A stretch of DNA of 64,000 nt from Spartobacteria bacterium UBA695 (GTDB lineage: Bacteria > Verrucomicrobiota > Verrucomicrobiia > Chthoniobacterales > Chthoniobacteraceae), in NCBI GenBank assembly GCA_002298145.1, contig DBMP01000023.1, forward strand, positions 62,001-126,000, in the 5' to 3' direction. Below are positions 52,939-62,164 of the stretch, piece by piece; the stretch's first letter is position 1; every line of letters starts with the position of its first letter. A program made the position numbers and the translations under genes. The notes below the pieces were generated by a model, which saw only the letters and a program-made list of their open reading frames with translations, had not been told where the DNA came from and ran no database searches.

Positions 52939-54081
52939 TTATCGTTCAGCAGCCAGTTGCTCCAGCCGTTCCGCAAATTTTTCAGCCGGCTTCTCAGGAA
53001 CTAGTTCACGCACTTTGGCCGCGGCCTGTAGCCCAATCTGCTGCCATTCTTCACGCCGGTCCCATGCACGCTCCAAAGCCTCGCTATACAATTCGACTTC
53101 GGGTGCCTTGGACAGAAACCCGGTTACCCCATCATCAACGATCTCGGAAATTCCGGCCACTTGGTTACATATTGCAGGCCGTCCGCAAAGACTGGCTTCG
53201 AGAAGCACAATTGGCATGCCTTCCTTGCGCGAAGGAAGAACCAAAGCATGATGAGCCTTCCATATATCGCGAATATCGGAAACAAATCCGCCAAACCGGA
53301 TATTCCGAACATCAAGCATATTGGCGAGGTCTTCCAGTTGCTGGCGATTAACGCCATCTCCGAAGAATGTCAACTCAACAGGCCGCTGACGCCAACAATC
53401 ACGACATAAAATCCGCAACAAAATATCCTGCCCTTTCGCATCGGGTTGAAGGCGGCCGACACACGCGAGTTTGATTCCATTACGTTCATCCGGCCACGGC
53501 AAAGGTTGGTGATGATCCACTCGAAATGGATTCCAGGCAATCTCCCCGCGTGGAATCCTGGCTGAAATCTGTCTTTCGGTCAGATGTAGATTGTGCTTGG
53601 AAACAAAAAAGGCGGCGGACGCAGCTATGTACGCACAACGCAGACGAGGAACGCATCCATCGTCGGGCCAATGAAATTCTGACGCAGCCTGCACGATACT
53701 GGCATATTTCCAGCCGTTCTGTTGACATATCTCCATCACGTTAAGGCCATCGTCCGACCAAGCTTGGCATACAACAACAAGATCAGGACGGAAACGGTGT
53801 AACCAGCCGTACGCTGCGTTTCGAGCATCTATCTTCCATCCGGTGGTGAGAAAACGGTTAATAATGCGTCCGGGAAGTCGTGGAACATACTCTCGAATCT
53901 GCAGGTCGCAACCGCCTGCGCGAAGTGCATCCCATTCCCGATGAGGCCCCGGCCAATCATTGACTCCTGCAGCAATCTTGTGTCCTCTTTTCATCAATGA
54001 AGAAGCAGCCATTCCCCACAATTGCTCGCTGCCGCCCCAGGTGGCACCATACATTGTTGAAATAAACGCGATTCGGGACAT
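52939..54081 (-). CDS. Glycosyltransferase family 4
   Basis: The ATG at 54081 has GGAG five bases upstream; a GTG at 54087 would overlap the previous stop as GTGA. The product has 380 residues: RIAFISTMYGATWGGSEQLW (GG loop), IKLACVGRLQPDAKGQDILL, LTFFGDGVNRQQLEDLA and ALVLPSRKEGMPIVLLEASL (EX7E). A complete GT4 enzyme. Confidence 0.9.
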   Translation of the reverse strand: MSRIAFISTMYGATWGGSEQLWGMAASSLMKRGHKIAAGVNDWPGPHREWDALRAGGCDLQIREYVPRLPGRIINRFLTTGWKIDARNAAYGWLHRFRPDLVVVCQAWSDDGLNVMEICQQNGWKYASIVQAASEFHWPDDGCVPRLRCAYIAASAAFFVSKHNLHLTERQISARIPRGEIAWNPFRVDHHQPLPWPDERNGIKLACVGRLQPDAKGQDILLRILCRDCWRQRPVELTFFGDGVNRQQLEDLANMLDVRNIRFGGFVSDIRDIWKAHHALVLPSRKEGMPIVLLEASLCGRPAICNQVAGISEIVDDGVTGFLSKAPEVELYSEALERAWDRREEWQQIGLQAAAKVRELVPEKPAEKFAERLEQLAAER

Positions 54082-54083
54082 CT

Positions 54084-54884
54084 TCACTCCAAGGGTGTAT
54101 CTAGATCTTGAGCAATTGCTTTGGCGCTCTTTCGTTTCGTTGCTATAAAACTATTTCGCCACGGCCCTTCTTTATGGTACTCAACAAATAGCCAATCAGT
54201 CAGCTGAGCCTTCCACTCATTGAATGCTTTCTGCTCGCCCATATCAGGATTACCATGGAAGGTATACCAGTCATCAAAAATTATGACGGTTCCATCGGTC
54301 AATAATGGAGTAATAAATTCCAACACCGTCTGCGTTGAAGAATACCAGTCAACATCCACATGAATAATAGCCGCATGCTTTATCCCAAATTTATTGATCG
54401 TCTCCGGTCTGCAAGTATCCTGAAACCAGCCAGGCACCGTAACAACCTTCTCAAGCGGTATTCCTGCTGATTCCAAATTGCCTTTAAATCGGCTTTCCTC
54501 GAAAGCATACTTTCCCCCAGCAAAAAAGCCTGATTCCTTATCCACCCCAACAGGCTCGGGAAGCCCCTGAAACGAATCAAAGGCAAAAAAGCGCATGTTT
54601 TCCCAGATACACTTTACTTCAAATGCATCCTCCCGCGTGCAACCTTCATTCAATTCCTGATGTCTCTCAAATGCCTGCTTTATCGCGCCGTATGCTTCGA
54701 TTATCGATCCCCCACGATACACGCCAAACTCCAAATAATCTCCGGAGATTTTTTCGAGTGCGTTGAGATTAGCAGCTTTCCAGCAGATTCTGTCCTCCCA
54801 AGAGATGCAAGCTGGATGAATATTCACAAAGCGGGCGCAAATAGAGCGCACGGGATAAAGTAGACGGCTAATCAACTTTTTCAT
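54084..54884 (-). CDS. TylF/MycF family O-methyltransferase
   Basis: The ATG at 54884 gives 266 residues. ISGDYLEFGVYRGGSIIEAY near residue 50 is the TylF motif (E-F-G-V-x-x-G-G-S); FAFDSFQGLPEPV follows; and IIHVDVDWYSSTQTVLEFI and GTVIIFDDWYTF carry the Asp residues that bind metal in MycF. TylF-type enzymes methylate deoxysugar hydroxyls. A second TylF-like gene lies two genes upstream. Confidence 0.9.
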   Translation of the reverse strand: MKKLISRLLYPVRSICARFVNIHPACISWEDRICWKAANLNALEKISGDYLEFGVYRGGSIIEAYGAIKQAFERHQELNEGCTREDAFEVKCIWENMRFFAFDSFQGLPEPVGVDKESGFFAGGKYAFEESRFKGNLESAGIPLEKVVTVPGWFQDTCRPETINKFGIKHAAIIHVDVDWYSSTQTVLEFITPLLTDGTVIIFDDWYTFHGNPDMGEQKAFNEWKAQLTDWLFVEYHKEGPWRNSFIATKRKSAKAIAQDLDTPLE

Positions 54885-54935
54885 AGGCAATCTGGTAGGA
54901 AGTCAAATCTTCTGCTAGGGAAACGCTGAACGATT

Positions 54936-55739
54936 TCAACAGCTTTTTTTTGCTTCAAGGAGCAATCCGACATATAGCAACGCCCCGGGGATGTGGCTGT
55001 CCACATTCCGATTCGCAGCCTGATATATGTCGCACCAACGATGAAAATCCGAGCGTCGTTTATAAAGCTGCCAGTTCATAAACCAAAACAGAAATCCAAA
55101 CCATCCCCCTCTCGAACCAAATACTTCGGTTCCCATTTGATCCAGAAGAAACGCAAGAGCTCGCCCATTAACCGTTAACTTGCTTAGCTTGTTCACCGTA
55201 AAGTCCGTTGCTTCCACTTCCTTGCATAAACCATCTGCTGTCCAGCGGTGGAAATCAAACGGACAGCCGTGTTCTGCAAAGATTCCGTGAGTTGACAAGA
55301 TCAGTCGGCCACCAGGTTTGAGTAGGCGCCGCGCCTCCTTTAGGTATAGTTTTGGTTTAGCGATATGCTCAAGAACCTGGGTAGACAAAACAATATCAAA
55401 CGAATTATCCTCCTCTGGAATGCGTTCGTCTTCTCCAATACGATAATCCAACTTATCTATATTTATATAATCCGCACGCCGATAATCCGCACCAGGAAAT
55501 AGCGACCGATACGGCGAACATCCACATCCAAAATCAAGCACCCGGAGCGCCTCATTTGTGGTATAGCATTCAAGAGCTAGCCGCAAGTCAGAAAGGTGCA
55601 GATATAATGCATCGTCAAGACCTGGGGCTAATCGCATTCGCTGATATTCCGGGTTAACAATCAGCCCCTCAATATCGGCGCCTTCAGAAATACTCGGCGG
55701 ATTTTGAAATGTAGAATTTGTAACCATTGCATTGAACAA
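54936..55739 (-). CDS. Class I SAM-dependent methyltransferase (Methyltransf_11)
   Basis: A 267-residue protein. Motif I is VLDFGCGCSPYRSLFPGAD, then YINIDKLDYRIGEDERIPEE and FDIVLSTQVLEHIAKPKLYL, followed by LLKPGGRLILSTHG. These are the standard Methyltransf_11 elements. The C-terminal region (WFGFLFWFMNWQLYKRRSDF) is hydrophobic and may contact membrane lipid-linked substrate. Placed between two TylF-like genes close to the ABC exporter. Confidence 0.9.
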   Translation of the reverse strand: MFNAMVTNSTFQNPPSISEGADIEGLIVNPEYQRMRLAPGLDDALYLHLSDLRLALECYTTNEALRVLDFGCGCSPYRSLFPGADYRRADYINIDKLDYRIGEDERIPEEDNSFDIVLSTQVLEHIAKPKLYLKEARRLLKPGGRLILSTHGIFAEHGCPFDFHRWTADGLCKEVEATDFTVNKLSKLTVNGRALAFLLDQMGTEVFGSRGGWFGFLFWFMNWQLYKRRSDFHRWCDIYQAANRNVDSHIPGALLYVGLLLEAKKSC

Positions 55740-55780
55740 TATGATCGTGTGCTAGGGGAAATACTGGTCACCAAATCTAT

Positions 55781-56557
55781 TTACAAACGAATAAGAAAAG
55801 CCTGTGTCGTTTCTGGCACCGTAATTACCTCATGTCCGAAATCCGCGCACACTTCATCGATTGCCACGCGAGCACCGTAGGTAGCAGGCCAACCGTAATC
55901 ATCGAAAACAATGATCCCCCCCTTCGGCATGCGCTCAAGACAGAATTGCGTTACAGCAAAAGTCGGAGTGTACAAGTTAACGTCAATATGAGCAAAAGCT
56001 ATCTGCTTCGCGGATACATCTCGAAGTGATTGCGGAATTGAGCCCTCCACTACATGAACACGGACTTGTTCGTTTGAGAACACCTCACGGATCTCATCGG
56101 CACTTTTGCCCAACATAATTCCATCGCGAGCTCTGTGACAGTCTTTGTCCTCGCTAATTCCATCGTACCCGGAAAAAGTATCTAGAAGCCACGCGTCCTT
56201 TTTTGAGCAAACAGAGTTAAGATAGTCGACCATTAAGCGGGAGCTCCCTCCTTTCCAAACACCCGCTTCCAGAATATCTCCTTCCACTGAGCGGGTTTGC
56301 TTCAAAAGGCTCAGTAACATGTAAAGCTTCACCTTTGGAAGCATCGTATTTTCAGTGATTTCCGGTGTCAGCAATCTATCGAATTCTGGTGCAAGCCACG
56401 GTCGATAGAACCGCAAAAAATGCTCCGGCCCCGCATACTGTTCCGGAAACGGGATATCTTCCTGAAAATCCTGAGCTTGCGGAAGACGCTGCAACAGATA
56501 CCCGTGTTTACGCAATAACGAAGCAATGAGAAAATAGATGGCATCAAACATAAGCAT
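55781..56557 (-). CDS. TylF/MycF family O-methyltransferase
   Basis: The ATG at 56557 overlaps the Wzt stop by one base (TGATG); the TTG at 56560 is an alternative. The product has 258 residues. VEGDILEAGVWKGGSSRLMV near residue 90 is the TylF motif, followed by WLLDTFSGYDGI, IAFAHIDVNLYTPTFAVTQF and GGIIVFDDYGWPATYGARVA with the metal-binding Asp pair. It is expected to O-methylate a sugar; its position directly after Wzt would suit a chain-end methyltransferase. Confidence 0.92.
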   Translation of the reverse strand: MLMFDAIYFLIASLLRKHGYLLQRLPQAQDFQEDIPFPEQYAGPEHFLRFYRPWLAPEFDRLLTPEITENTMLPKVKLYMLLSLLKQTRSVEGDILEAGVWKGGSSRLMVDYLNSVCSKKDAWLLDTFSGYDGISEDKDCHRARDGIMLGKSADEIREVFSNEQVRVHVVEGSIPQSLRDVSAKQIAFAHIDVNLYTPTFAVTQFCLERMPKGGIIVFDDYGWPATYGARVAIDEVCADFGHEVITVPETTQAFLIRL

Positions 56558-57822
56558 CAAATAACTTTGCTAATATTCCAATCATAGCACTCCAAATAAG
56601 CACATGTCTCCGGTTGCCACGAAAACTCCCGACTATGGTTATGCATAACGACCTCGAATGGACAGATATTGTCCACACTGTCAAACATCCTTCCACCGGG
56701 AGGCTCTGAGAGAAAATATTTCAGGGTGTAAGACCCCATGTAAAGCCGAAGGTTCGGAATCACACAGGTCATTTCATATTCTCCACCATCTCTCATAACA
56801 GGTCGTTCGGAGTCAAACGTCCAAATATGCACGATCGGGCATTGCCGGGAGCTGACTATCTGAAACGACAGACATAGGCCGCGAACCGGTTCCGCCGAAT
56901 TGACTCGGAATCGGACTTTTAACTGCTTTCCGAAAACATGGATATTATTGGGCTCCGATGTTTCCACCTCGACACGAGTAACTTTCGGGCTATCTGGAGC
57001 CGAATTCGCATTGTAGATTGGAGAGTCTACCTTTAGTCCATCTAGATACCTAGTTACAACGGCAGACGTTGGGCCAGAGGCCACTAGACGCCCCTGGGAG
57101 AGAAGTATAGCGGTATGTGTTAGCGTCGTAATTGCTTGAAGATTATGGCTTACAAATAACACAGTACGCCCGTCACGCGAAACCTCACCCATTTTTCCAA
57201 GGCATTTTCTTTGGAATTCTGCATCACCTACTGAAAGCACCTCATCAATGATCAGGATATCTGGTTCAAGGTGCGCAGCCACAGCAAACGCAAGACGAAC
57301 GTACATACCAGACGAGTAGCGCTTAACCGGGGTGTCGATATAGCGTTCGCAACCCGAGAAATCGATAATTTCGTCCAGCTTCCTATCAATTTCCGCTTTG
57401 CGCATTCCCAGAATAGCTCCGTTGAGAAAAATATTTTCGCGCCCACTGAGTTCCGGGTGAAAACCAGTGCCAATTTCCAAAAGCGAGGCAATACGCCCCC
57501 TTACTCGGATCGCACCAGATGTAGGGGATGTAACGCGAGATAGAATTTTGAGAAGTGTAGATTTTCCCGCTCCATTTCTTCCAATAATTCCAAGAATATC
57601 ACCTCTTCTGACGTCAAAACTAATATCTTTCAATGCCCAAACGTAATCACTTCCACCGCCCCTCGTGCGATCGTTGGACTCGCCAAGCTTTGCATAGGGA
57701 TCGGGTTTATTCAGTATCTTATGCCACCACCGGTTCAGATCGTGTGAAAGTGTACCAGTGCTGACTTCACCAAGGCGGTAAAGTTTCGATACAGAGTCAA
57801 CATCTATGGCAGTATCAGGCAT
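56557..57822 (-). CDS. wzt: Polysaccharide ABC transporter ATP-binding protein with C-terminal carbohydrate-binding domain (Wzt-like)
   Basis: A 421-residue protein from the ATG at 57822 (MPDTAIDVDSVSKLYRLG); longer starts at 57843 or 57849 are possible. The ATPase domain has Walker A GIIGRNGAGKSTLLKILS, a VKRYSSGMYVRLAFAVA signature and Walker B DILIIDEVLSVGD, the arrangement of Wzt/KpsT. Residues ~280-421 form an extra beta-sandwich like the Wzt C-terminal domain that recognises the non-reducing end of the glycan. It exports the undecaprenyl-linked polysaccharide across the inner membrane with the permease encoded just upstream. Confidence 0.93.
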   Translation of the reverse strand: MPDTAIDVDSVSKLYRLGEVSTGTLSHDLNRWWHKILNKPDPYAKLGESNDRTRGGGSDYVWALKDISFDVRRGDILGIIGRNGAGKSTLLKILSRVTSPTSGAIRVRGRIASLLEIGTGFHPELSGRENIFLNGAILGMRKAEIDRKLDEIIDFSGCERYIDTPVKRYSSGMYVRLAFAVAAHLEPDILIIDEVLSVGDAEFQRKCLGKMGEVSRDGRTVLFVSHNLQAITTLTHTAILLSQGRLVASGPTSAVVTRYLDGLKVDSPIYNANSAPDSPKVTRVEVETSEPNNIHVFGKQLKVRFRVNSAEPVRGLCLSFQIVSSRQCPIVHIWTFDSERPVMRDGGEYEMTCVIPNLRLYMGSYTLKYFLSEPPGGRMFDSVDNICPFEVVMHNHSREFSWQPETCAYLECYDWNISKVI

Positions 57823-57832
57823 ATATAACGAT

Positions 57833-58732
57833 CTAGACAACATCCACAAATGACTTCTCGATCCTGTTAAATATTAGAACACCTATCAACAACAGCACGC
57901 TTGTTGTCACGAGCGAAATATTTAAGTAAAACCAGGGAATTGGTCCACCAAGATAGATTGACCGAAAGGTTTCGATAAGCGAAGACATCGGATTAACCAG
58001 GATAATCATCCGATACTTCGGAGGCAGCGACGAAATCGAATAAATGACGGGGGTGGCATACATCATCAACTGCACCCCAAAACCCACAAGAAATGAGAGA
58101 TCCCTATATTTTGTGGTGAGCGAGGAAATAATAATGCCCATTCCAAGCCCAAGACCGGCCATGAGCATCAAGAGTAACGGAGTAAGAATTGCAATACCGA
58201 CCCAGTTGGGGTGAAGCAGTGTTCCTTTTGCTAGATAATAGACAAAGAACCCCATGAAGAGCAGAAATTGAATCCCAAATTGGACCATATTAGATGTCAC
58301 AATCGAAAGTGGTACAATTAGCCGGGGAAAGTAGACCTTGCCAAACACGGCAGAGTTGGCGATAAAAACATTCGATGTCTTGTTGAGGCAGGTTGAAAAA
58401 TAATTCCACGGGGTGGTTCCCGCGAGATAGAATAGCATCGCGGGCACGCCATCGGTGGGCATATTTGCCACGCCGCTAAAGATTGCCGTAAACACAAGGG
58501 TCGTAAGCAGGGGTTGAATAAAAAACCAAAGTGGCCCAAGCACCGTTTGCTTGTAAACGGAGACAAAGTCACGCCATACAAACAACCAGAGAAGATCACG
58601 ATAGCTCCAAATATCCCTGAGATGAATATTCCACCATTGGGCCTCAGGCTCGATGATGAGATCCCATTTCTCCGGAGTGCGAGTTTCGGTAAACCCCACC
58701 TGATTCACTTGTATTTCAGAGTCAATACGCAT
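57833..58732 (-). CDS. wzm: Polysaccharide ABC transporter permease (Wzm-like)
   Basis: A 299-residue protein with an ABC-2 permease layout: amphipathic N-terminal part (DIWSYRDLLWLFVWRDFVSV, the typical WRDF motif), about six membrane helices (TTLVFTAIFSGVANM; FGIQFLLFMGFFVYYLAKGT; LLLMLMAGLGLGMGIIISSL), and a NPMSSLIETFRSIYLGG segment near the C-terminus as in Wzm/KpsM. It forms the channel for export of lipid-linked glycan; the ATPase gene follows directly. Confidence 0.94.
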   Translation of the reverse strand: MRIDSEIQVNQVGFTETRTPEKWDLIIEPEAQWWNIHLRDIWSYRDLLWLFVWRDFVSVYKQTVLGPLWFFIQPLLTTLVFTAIFSGVANMPTDGVPAMLFYLAGTTPWNYFSTCLNKTSNVFIANSAVFGKVYFPRLIVPLSIVTSNMVQFGIQFLLFMGFFVYYLAKGTLLHPNWVGIAILTPLLLMLMAGLGLGMGIIISSLTTKYRDLSFLVGFGVQLMMYATPVIYSISSLPPKYRMIILVNPMSSLIETFRSIYLGGPIPWFYLNISLVTTSVLLLIGVLIFNRIEKSFVDVV

Positions 58733-58735
58733 GGA

Positions 58736-60175
58736 TTATCTTCCATTGCCTTCAAACATTGTATAGATAGTCTTGAGCACAATACTTACATCCAACTTGA
58801 GTGAAAAGTGTCGGATGTAATAGAGATCGAATTCGAATTTCTCGATTGCATCACGTTCGCTCTCGCCATATCCAAATTTTACCTGAGCCCATCCTGTTAT
58901 ACCAGGATCCACCAAGTGCCGAAGGTGATAGTTAGGAATGGACTTTTCATAAATTTCCACACACTTTACCCATTCTGCCCGGGGACCGATAAGACTCATA
59001 TCGCCATTCAGCACATTCCAAAGCTGAGGGAGTTCATCCAAGCGGGTCAACCGCAGCCAGTAACCGATCCGAGTAATTCGTTTGTCGCCATCCCTCGTAT
59101 ATATATCTCCGTCATTCTCATACATTGTCCGCAGCTTGTACATTATAAACAAACGCCCCGCTCGCCCCACTCGTTCTTGTTTAAAAATGGATGGCCCGCA
59201 GCTTTCTATACGAATCAAAGCGCATGCGAGCAAGAGCATTGGGCTTACCAAAATCAAACCAACAGCCGAAAACACAATATCAAACAATCGCTTTACATAG
59301 CGGTAAGCGGACCCATCGGACAAACGAAATTCTGAACTAAACAGCCACTCGGGCCCCACCGAGTTCACTATCACTCGAGACCACTGCTGTTCACGAAATG
59401 CCTCTAGCGTAGATACAGGAACTGTCGAACAATGCATATCGACAAGCTGTTGGAGCAGCCCCTGTGAAAGATTCCTCGTAACACAGGCCAAAACTACCGC
59501 TGCATAGTTCTGCTCAGTATCTCTCAGTTTCCCCTCCGCGTCTCCTTCGATAATCGGAGAGTTTTCTCCGTCGAGGTGGCAGCCATTGAGCGTATTGGAT
59601 GGATCAACAAACTCCAGGTTCCAATTCCCGCCAAATTTGTTGTAATCTCGGTTGAAACGTCTCGCCTCAGGGCCAGCTCCCAAAACAAGAAGCGAACGGG
59701 CGGATTGACGCCGCCGAATATACGCACCAACTCTCCGCCGCAGATATAGCGAAGAAACAAGGAATATCACAAACAAGAGTGGCACAAATGCACGACTCGG
59801 CTTAACGATCTGGTTAAACGCCGAAAAGACATACACAAAAAGCATCGAAACGGCGGCGGCTATGATAAGTGATATCAAGTGTTCACTTGCATATCTCAGC
59901 GTGAGCAAATCGGTTCGCCGATCATAGCCTCCAATTATATAGAGCATAAACATTCCTATAGAAGGAGCCGTAAAAACAAAAATATGATGCGTCGCGTTAT
60001 CCGTTAACAGCGTTATCGTTCCGGCCACCGCTAGAATCCAGCTAAGCACGTCTACAGCAAAAAGAAGCACAGGAGCAATCCGTTCAATGGGCAGCCTTCG
60101 CTTGGTTGCGGCAAATCGCGATTTGCTAAATACACTGCCTTGGTGCAACAGTTCCTGATTTAATGCTGTATCCAT
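58736..60175 (-). CDS. Undecaprenyl-phosphate sugar-1-phosphate transferase (WbaP/WcaJ-type)
   Basis: A 479-residue polyprenyl glycosylphosphotransferase. Four N-terminal membrane helices (APVLLFAVDVLSWILAVAGT, FTAPSIGMFMLYIIGG), a Rossmann-like CoA-binding domain (SLLVLGAGPEARRFNRDY), a fifth helix (RLFDIVFSAVGLILVSPMLL), and the catalytic bacterial sugar transferase domain with FKQERVGRAGRLFIMYKLRT, LDELPQLWNVLNGDMSLIGP and DPGITGWAQVKFGYG. It starts glycan assembly by transferring a hexose-1-phosphate to undecaprenyl phosphate. It is followed by the Wzm gene 3 bases later. Confidence 0.95.
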   Translation of the reverse strand: MDTALNQELLHQGSVFSKSRFAATKRRLPIERIAPVLLFAVDVLSWILAVAGTITLLTDNATHHIFVFTAPSIGMFMLYIIGGYDRRTDLLTLRYASEHLISLIIAAAVSMLFVYVFSAFNQIVKPSRAFVPLLFVIFLVSSLYLRRRVGAYIRRRQSARSLLVLGAGPEARRFNRDYNKFGGNWNLEFVDPSNTLNGCHLDGENSPIIEGDAEGKLRDTEQNYAAVVLACVTRNLSQGLLQQLVDMHCSTVPVSTLEAFREQQWSRVIVNSVGPEWLFSSEFRLSDGSAYRYVKRLFDIVFSAVGLILVSPMLLLACALIRIESCGPSIFKQERVGRAGRLFIMYKLRTMYENDGDIYTRDGDKRITRIGYWLRLTRLDELPQLWNVLNGDMSLIGPRAEWVKCVEIYEKSIPNYHLRHLVDPGITGWAQVKFGYGESERDAIEKFEFDLYYIRHFSLKLDVSIVLKTIYTMFEGNGR

Positions 60176-60205
60176 ACATGTGGTTAGGTTACGTAGTAGG
60201 CTCTG

Positions 60206-61294
60206 TTACGCTTGAGCTACCAGTTTTCTCCACATTTCAATCGACGCAGCACGAAAAGATTCTGCATCAAAAATTCCCCCTGTCGAAATAGGCATCCTCC
60301 CGTTGCTTCGCAAATCGAGGATCCATTTTGCAATCTTTTGTTCCTCTCCAGGAGCGAACACGCCAACATGCCCTAACGCACGCAATTCCGCGGCAATAGC
60401 GCCGTCAATCGGACCGATCCAGATCAGCGGACGCTGGAGTGTAAGCAAAAGGCTCAGTTTACTCGGCCAAATAAGACCTTTAGTTTCCGGAACTTGTGAC
60501 GCCACACAGCAATGGCAGCAAAGCAAAGATTCGTATAATTTTTCCGATGGCACGTAGGGTTTCCATTCACAATGCCTCAGTCCAAGTTCCCGCGCGCGTG
60601 CCTGTGCCGCCGGCCACATCGGCCCGCCTCCCTGAAATAGCAAGCGAATATCAGGACATTGTTGTTCGATCAACGCTTGGGTTTGCAATATCGTCTTCCA
60701 TTCGTGCCCACGTCCAAGATTCCCAGAGTAAATCCAAACCCATGGCGAACTCGGTCTCGCAATATTGTTTTGCACACTAGGAACGGAGTTCACTACCCAA
60801 GGCCGAATTATTCTTGCATCTACCCTATATCGCCGAAGTACGTGCGCCATATCTGTATCAAGAACCACCACATGGGTGCACTTTTGGTAACACCTGCTCA
60901 TCAGCCGCTCAATAGCTGATACAATAACTCCCTGGCGCAGCTTTTTCGACGCAACAACGATCTCCGGATAGACATCCATGATCCAGTGGATCGATTTAGC
61001 GCGATAGCGTCTCGCAATCAGGCTCGCAACCACGAGCAAGCATGGAGGGGAAGTTGCCGATATCACAACGTCCGGCCGTCTCCGGAAGATACCGGTGAGC
61101 AGGATCCCCGCCAGTGCCTTTGCCTCGCGGAATATGCGTCTCCCTTTGTGTTGGCTGGCATGGTAGTCTCCACGGGTGGCAACAAAGTCCACAGTATGTC
61201 CATCGCTCTCCAGGGCTGAGGCAACGTCCTTCAGGAGTAATCCAGTCGGAGCTGGATCAGGCGGGAAATACTGATTTAGGAAGAGAATATGCAT
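60206..61294 (-). CDS. Glycosyltransferase family 4 (WcaI/WbuB-like)
   Basis: The ATG at 61294 gives 362 residues starting MHILFLNQYFPPDPAPTGLL, the typical opening of WcaI/WbuB-like GT4 enzymes; GTG at 61300 or a longer frame are possible. DVVISATSPPCLLVVASLIA, IHWIMDVYPEIVVASKKL (conserved DxYPE) and VWIYSGNLGRGHEWKTILQT are family features. The EX7E segment is modified (IWPSKLSLLLTLQRPLI). It likely adds the second sugar to the primed lipid. Confidence 0.9.
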   Translation of the reverse strand: MHILFLNQYFPPDPAPTGLLLKDVASALESDGHTVDFVATRGDYHASQHKGRRIFREAKALAGILLTGIFRRRPDVVISATSPPCLLVVASLIARRYRAKSIHWIMDVYPEIVVASKKLRQGVIVSAIERLMSRCYQKCTHVVVLDTDMAHVLRRYRVDARIIRPWVVNSVPSVQNNIARPSSPWVWIYSGNLGRGHEWKTILQTQALIEQQCPDIRLLFQGGGPMWPAAQARARELGLRHCEWKPYVPSEKLYESLLCCHCCVASQVPETKGLIWPSKLSLLLTLQRPLIWIGPIDGAIAAELRALGHVGVFAPGEEQKIAKWILDLRSNGRMPISTGGIFDAESFRAASIEMWRKLVAQA

Positions 61295-61310
61295 CTCCAC
61301 GTACGCACAT

Positions 61311-61841
61311 CTACGATCCAATTTTGATTGCAGGGTTGCCAATCACCTTGGTCCCTGGCTCTACGTTTCCCAAAACAACACTCCCCGCGCCAACCATACT
61401 GTTTGGGCCAATTTCCACACCCATCGCGATAAACGCTTGCGAGGCAATCCAGGAACTCCGCTTGATCCATATTGGTTTCGCAAACACGTCAAATGTGGGC
61501 AAATGAAATTTATGTGATCCAGCGCAAAGAAACGCGCGTTGGGAAATACAAACATCCGAATCAATGCGTACTGGCCCGGCGCTGATAATCAGGACCTCCT
61601 CTCCGATCCACACGTCATCACCTACGCTCAATCGCCATGGAAATGTAATATGCACATTGGATCGTATCGTCACCCGTTTTCCAATCTGCGCTCCAAACAT
61701 TCGCAGGAACCACACCCGGATGAAAGAAGGCCACGGTACCGGGTTCAAAAAAAACACACATTTCACCAAAAACCATGAAGCGCTTTTCCACCGATCCGCA
61801 CCACGATCAAAACCCGCTGTAGTGTATTTTTTAAGCTCCAT
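61311..61841 (-). CDS. WcaF-like hexapeptide O-acetyltransferase
   Basis: The start at 61841 (MELKKYTTAGFDRGADRWKS) matches WcaF homologues; a longer start at 61880 is possible. The product is 176 residues. The left-handed beta-helix repeats are visible (IGKRVTIRSNVHITFPWRLS, VGDDVWIGEEVLIISAGPVR, IGPNSMVGAGSVVLGNVEPG), ending with VIGNPAIKIGS. It O-acetylates a sugar, as WcaF does in colanic acid synthesis. Confidence 0.92.
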   Translation of the reverse strand: MELKKYTTAGFDRGADRWKSASWFLVKCVFFLNPVPWPSFIRVWFLRMFGAQIGKRVTIRSNVHITFPWRLSVGDDVWIGEEVLIISAGPVRIDSDVCISQRAFLCAGSHKFHLPTFDVFAKPIWIKRSSWIASQAFIAMGVEIGPNSMVGAGSVVLGNVEPGTKVIGNPAIKIGS

Positions 61842-62164
61842 ATCGCGTCCAGTTGGGCGTTTAGGCAAATGCTGCCGCACTTGGTCATTCGCGGGAAATC
61901 CCCGGCAAATCCAATCTCAAAGCCTTCGATAAACGGTCCGGAAATGCCTACAAACCTTTGGCGGCTATCCTGTCCAGAAACAGTCTTTGCGCCCCTTAGT
62001 TTCGCGATCCTATTTTGAGTTTCGTTGCCTAGCGAGCTTGGATGAACGCAACTTTCATGTCCGTTCGGCAGGCTCTGAAACAGTGAGACCGACTTTACAA
62101 GTGCACCTCGATAAATACAACCTGACCGGCGGTTAATGTGATGCCGCTGCCCCCCATCGGGGGA
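61842..62164 (-). other. Intergenic stretch with an open frame in phase with the upstream ligase gene
   Basis: This region (up to 323 bases, depending on the acetyltransferase start) has no gene I can assign. On the minus strand the frame directly after the ligase stop at 62165 remains open for over 90 codons, into the acetyltransferase gene, but contains no good start codon near its beginning. A CCCCC-ATC-GGGGG hairpin at 62151-62163 overlaps the ligase stop region. It may be a decayed gene remnant, a leader, or chance. Confidence 0.35.
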
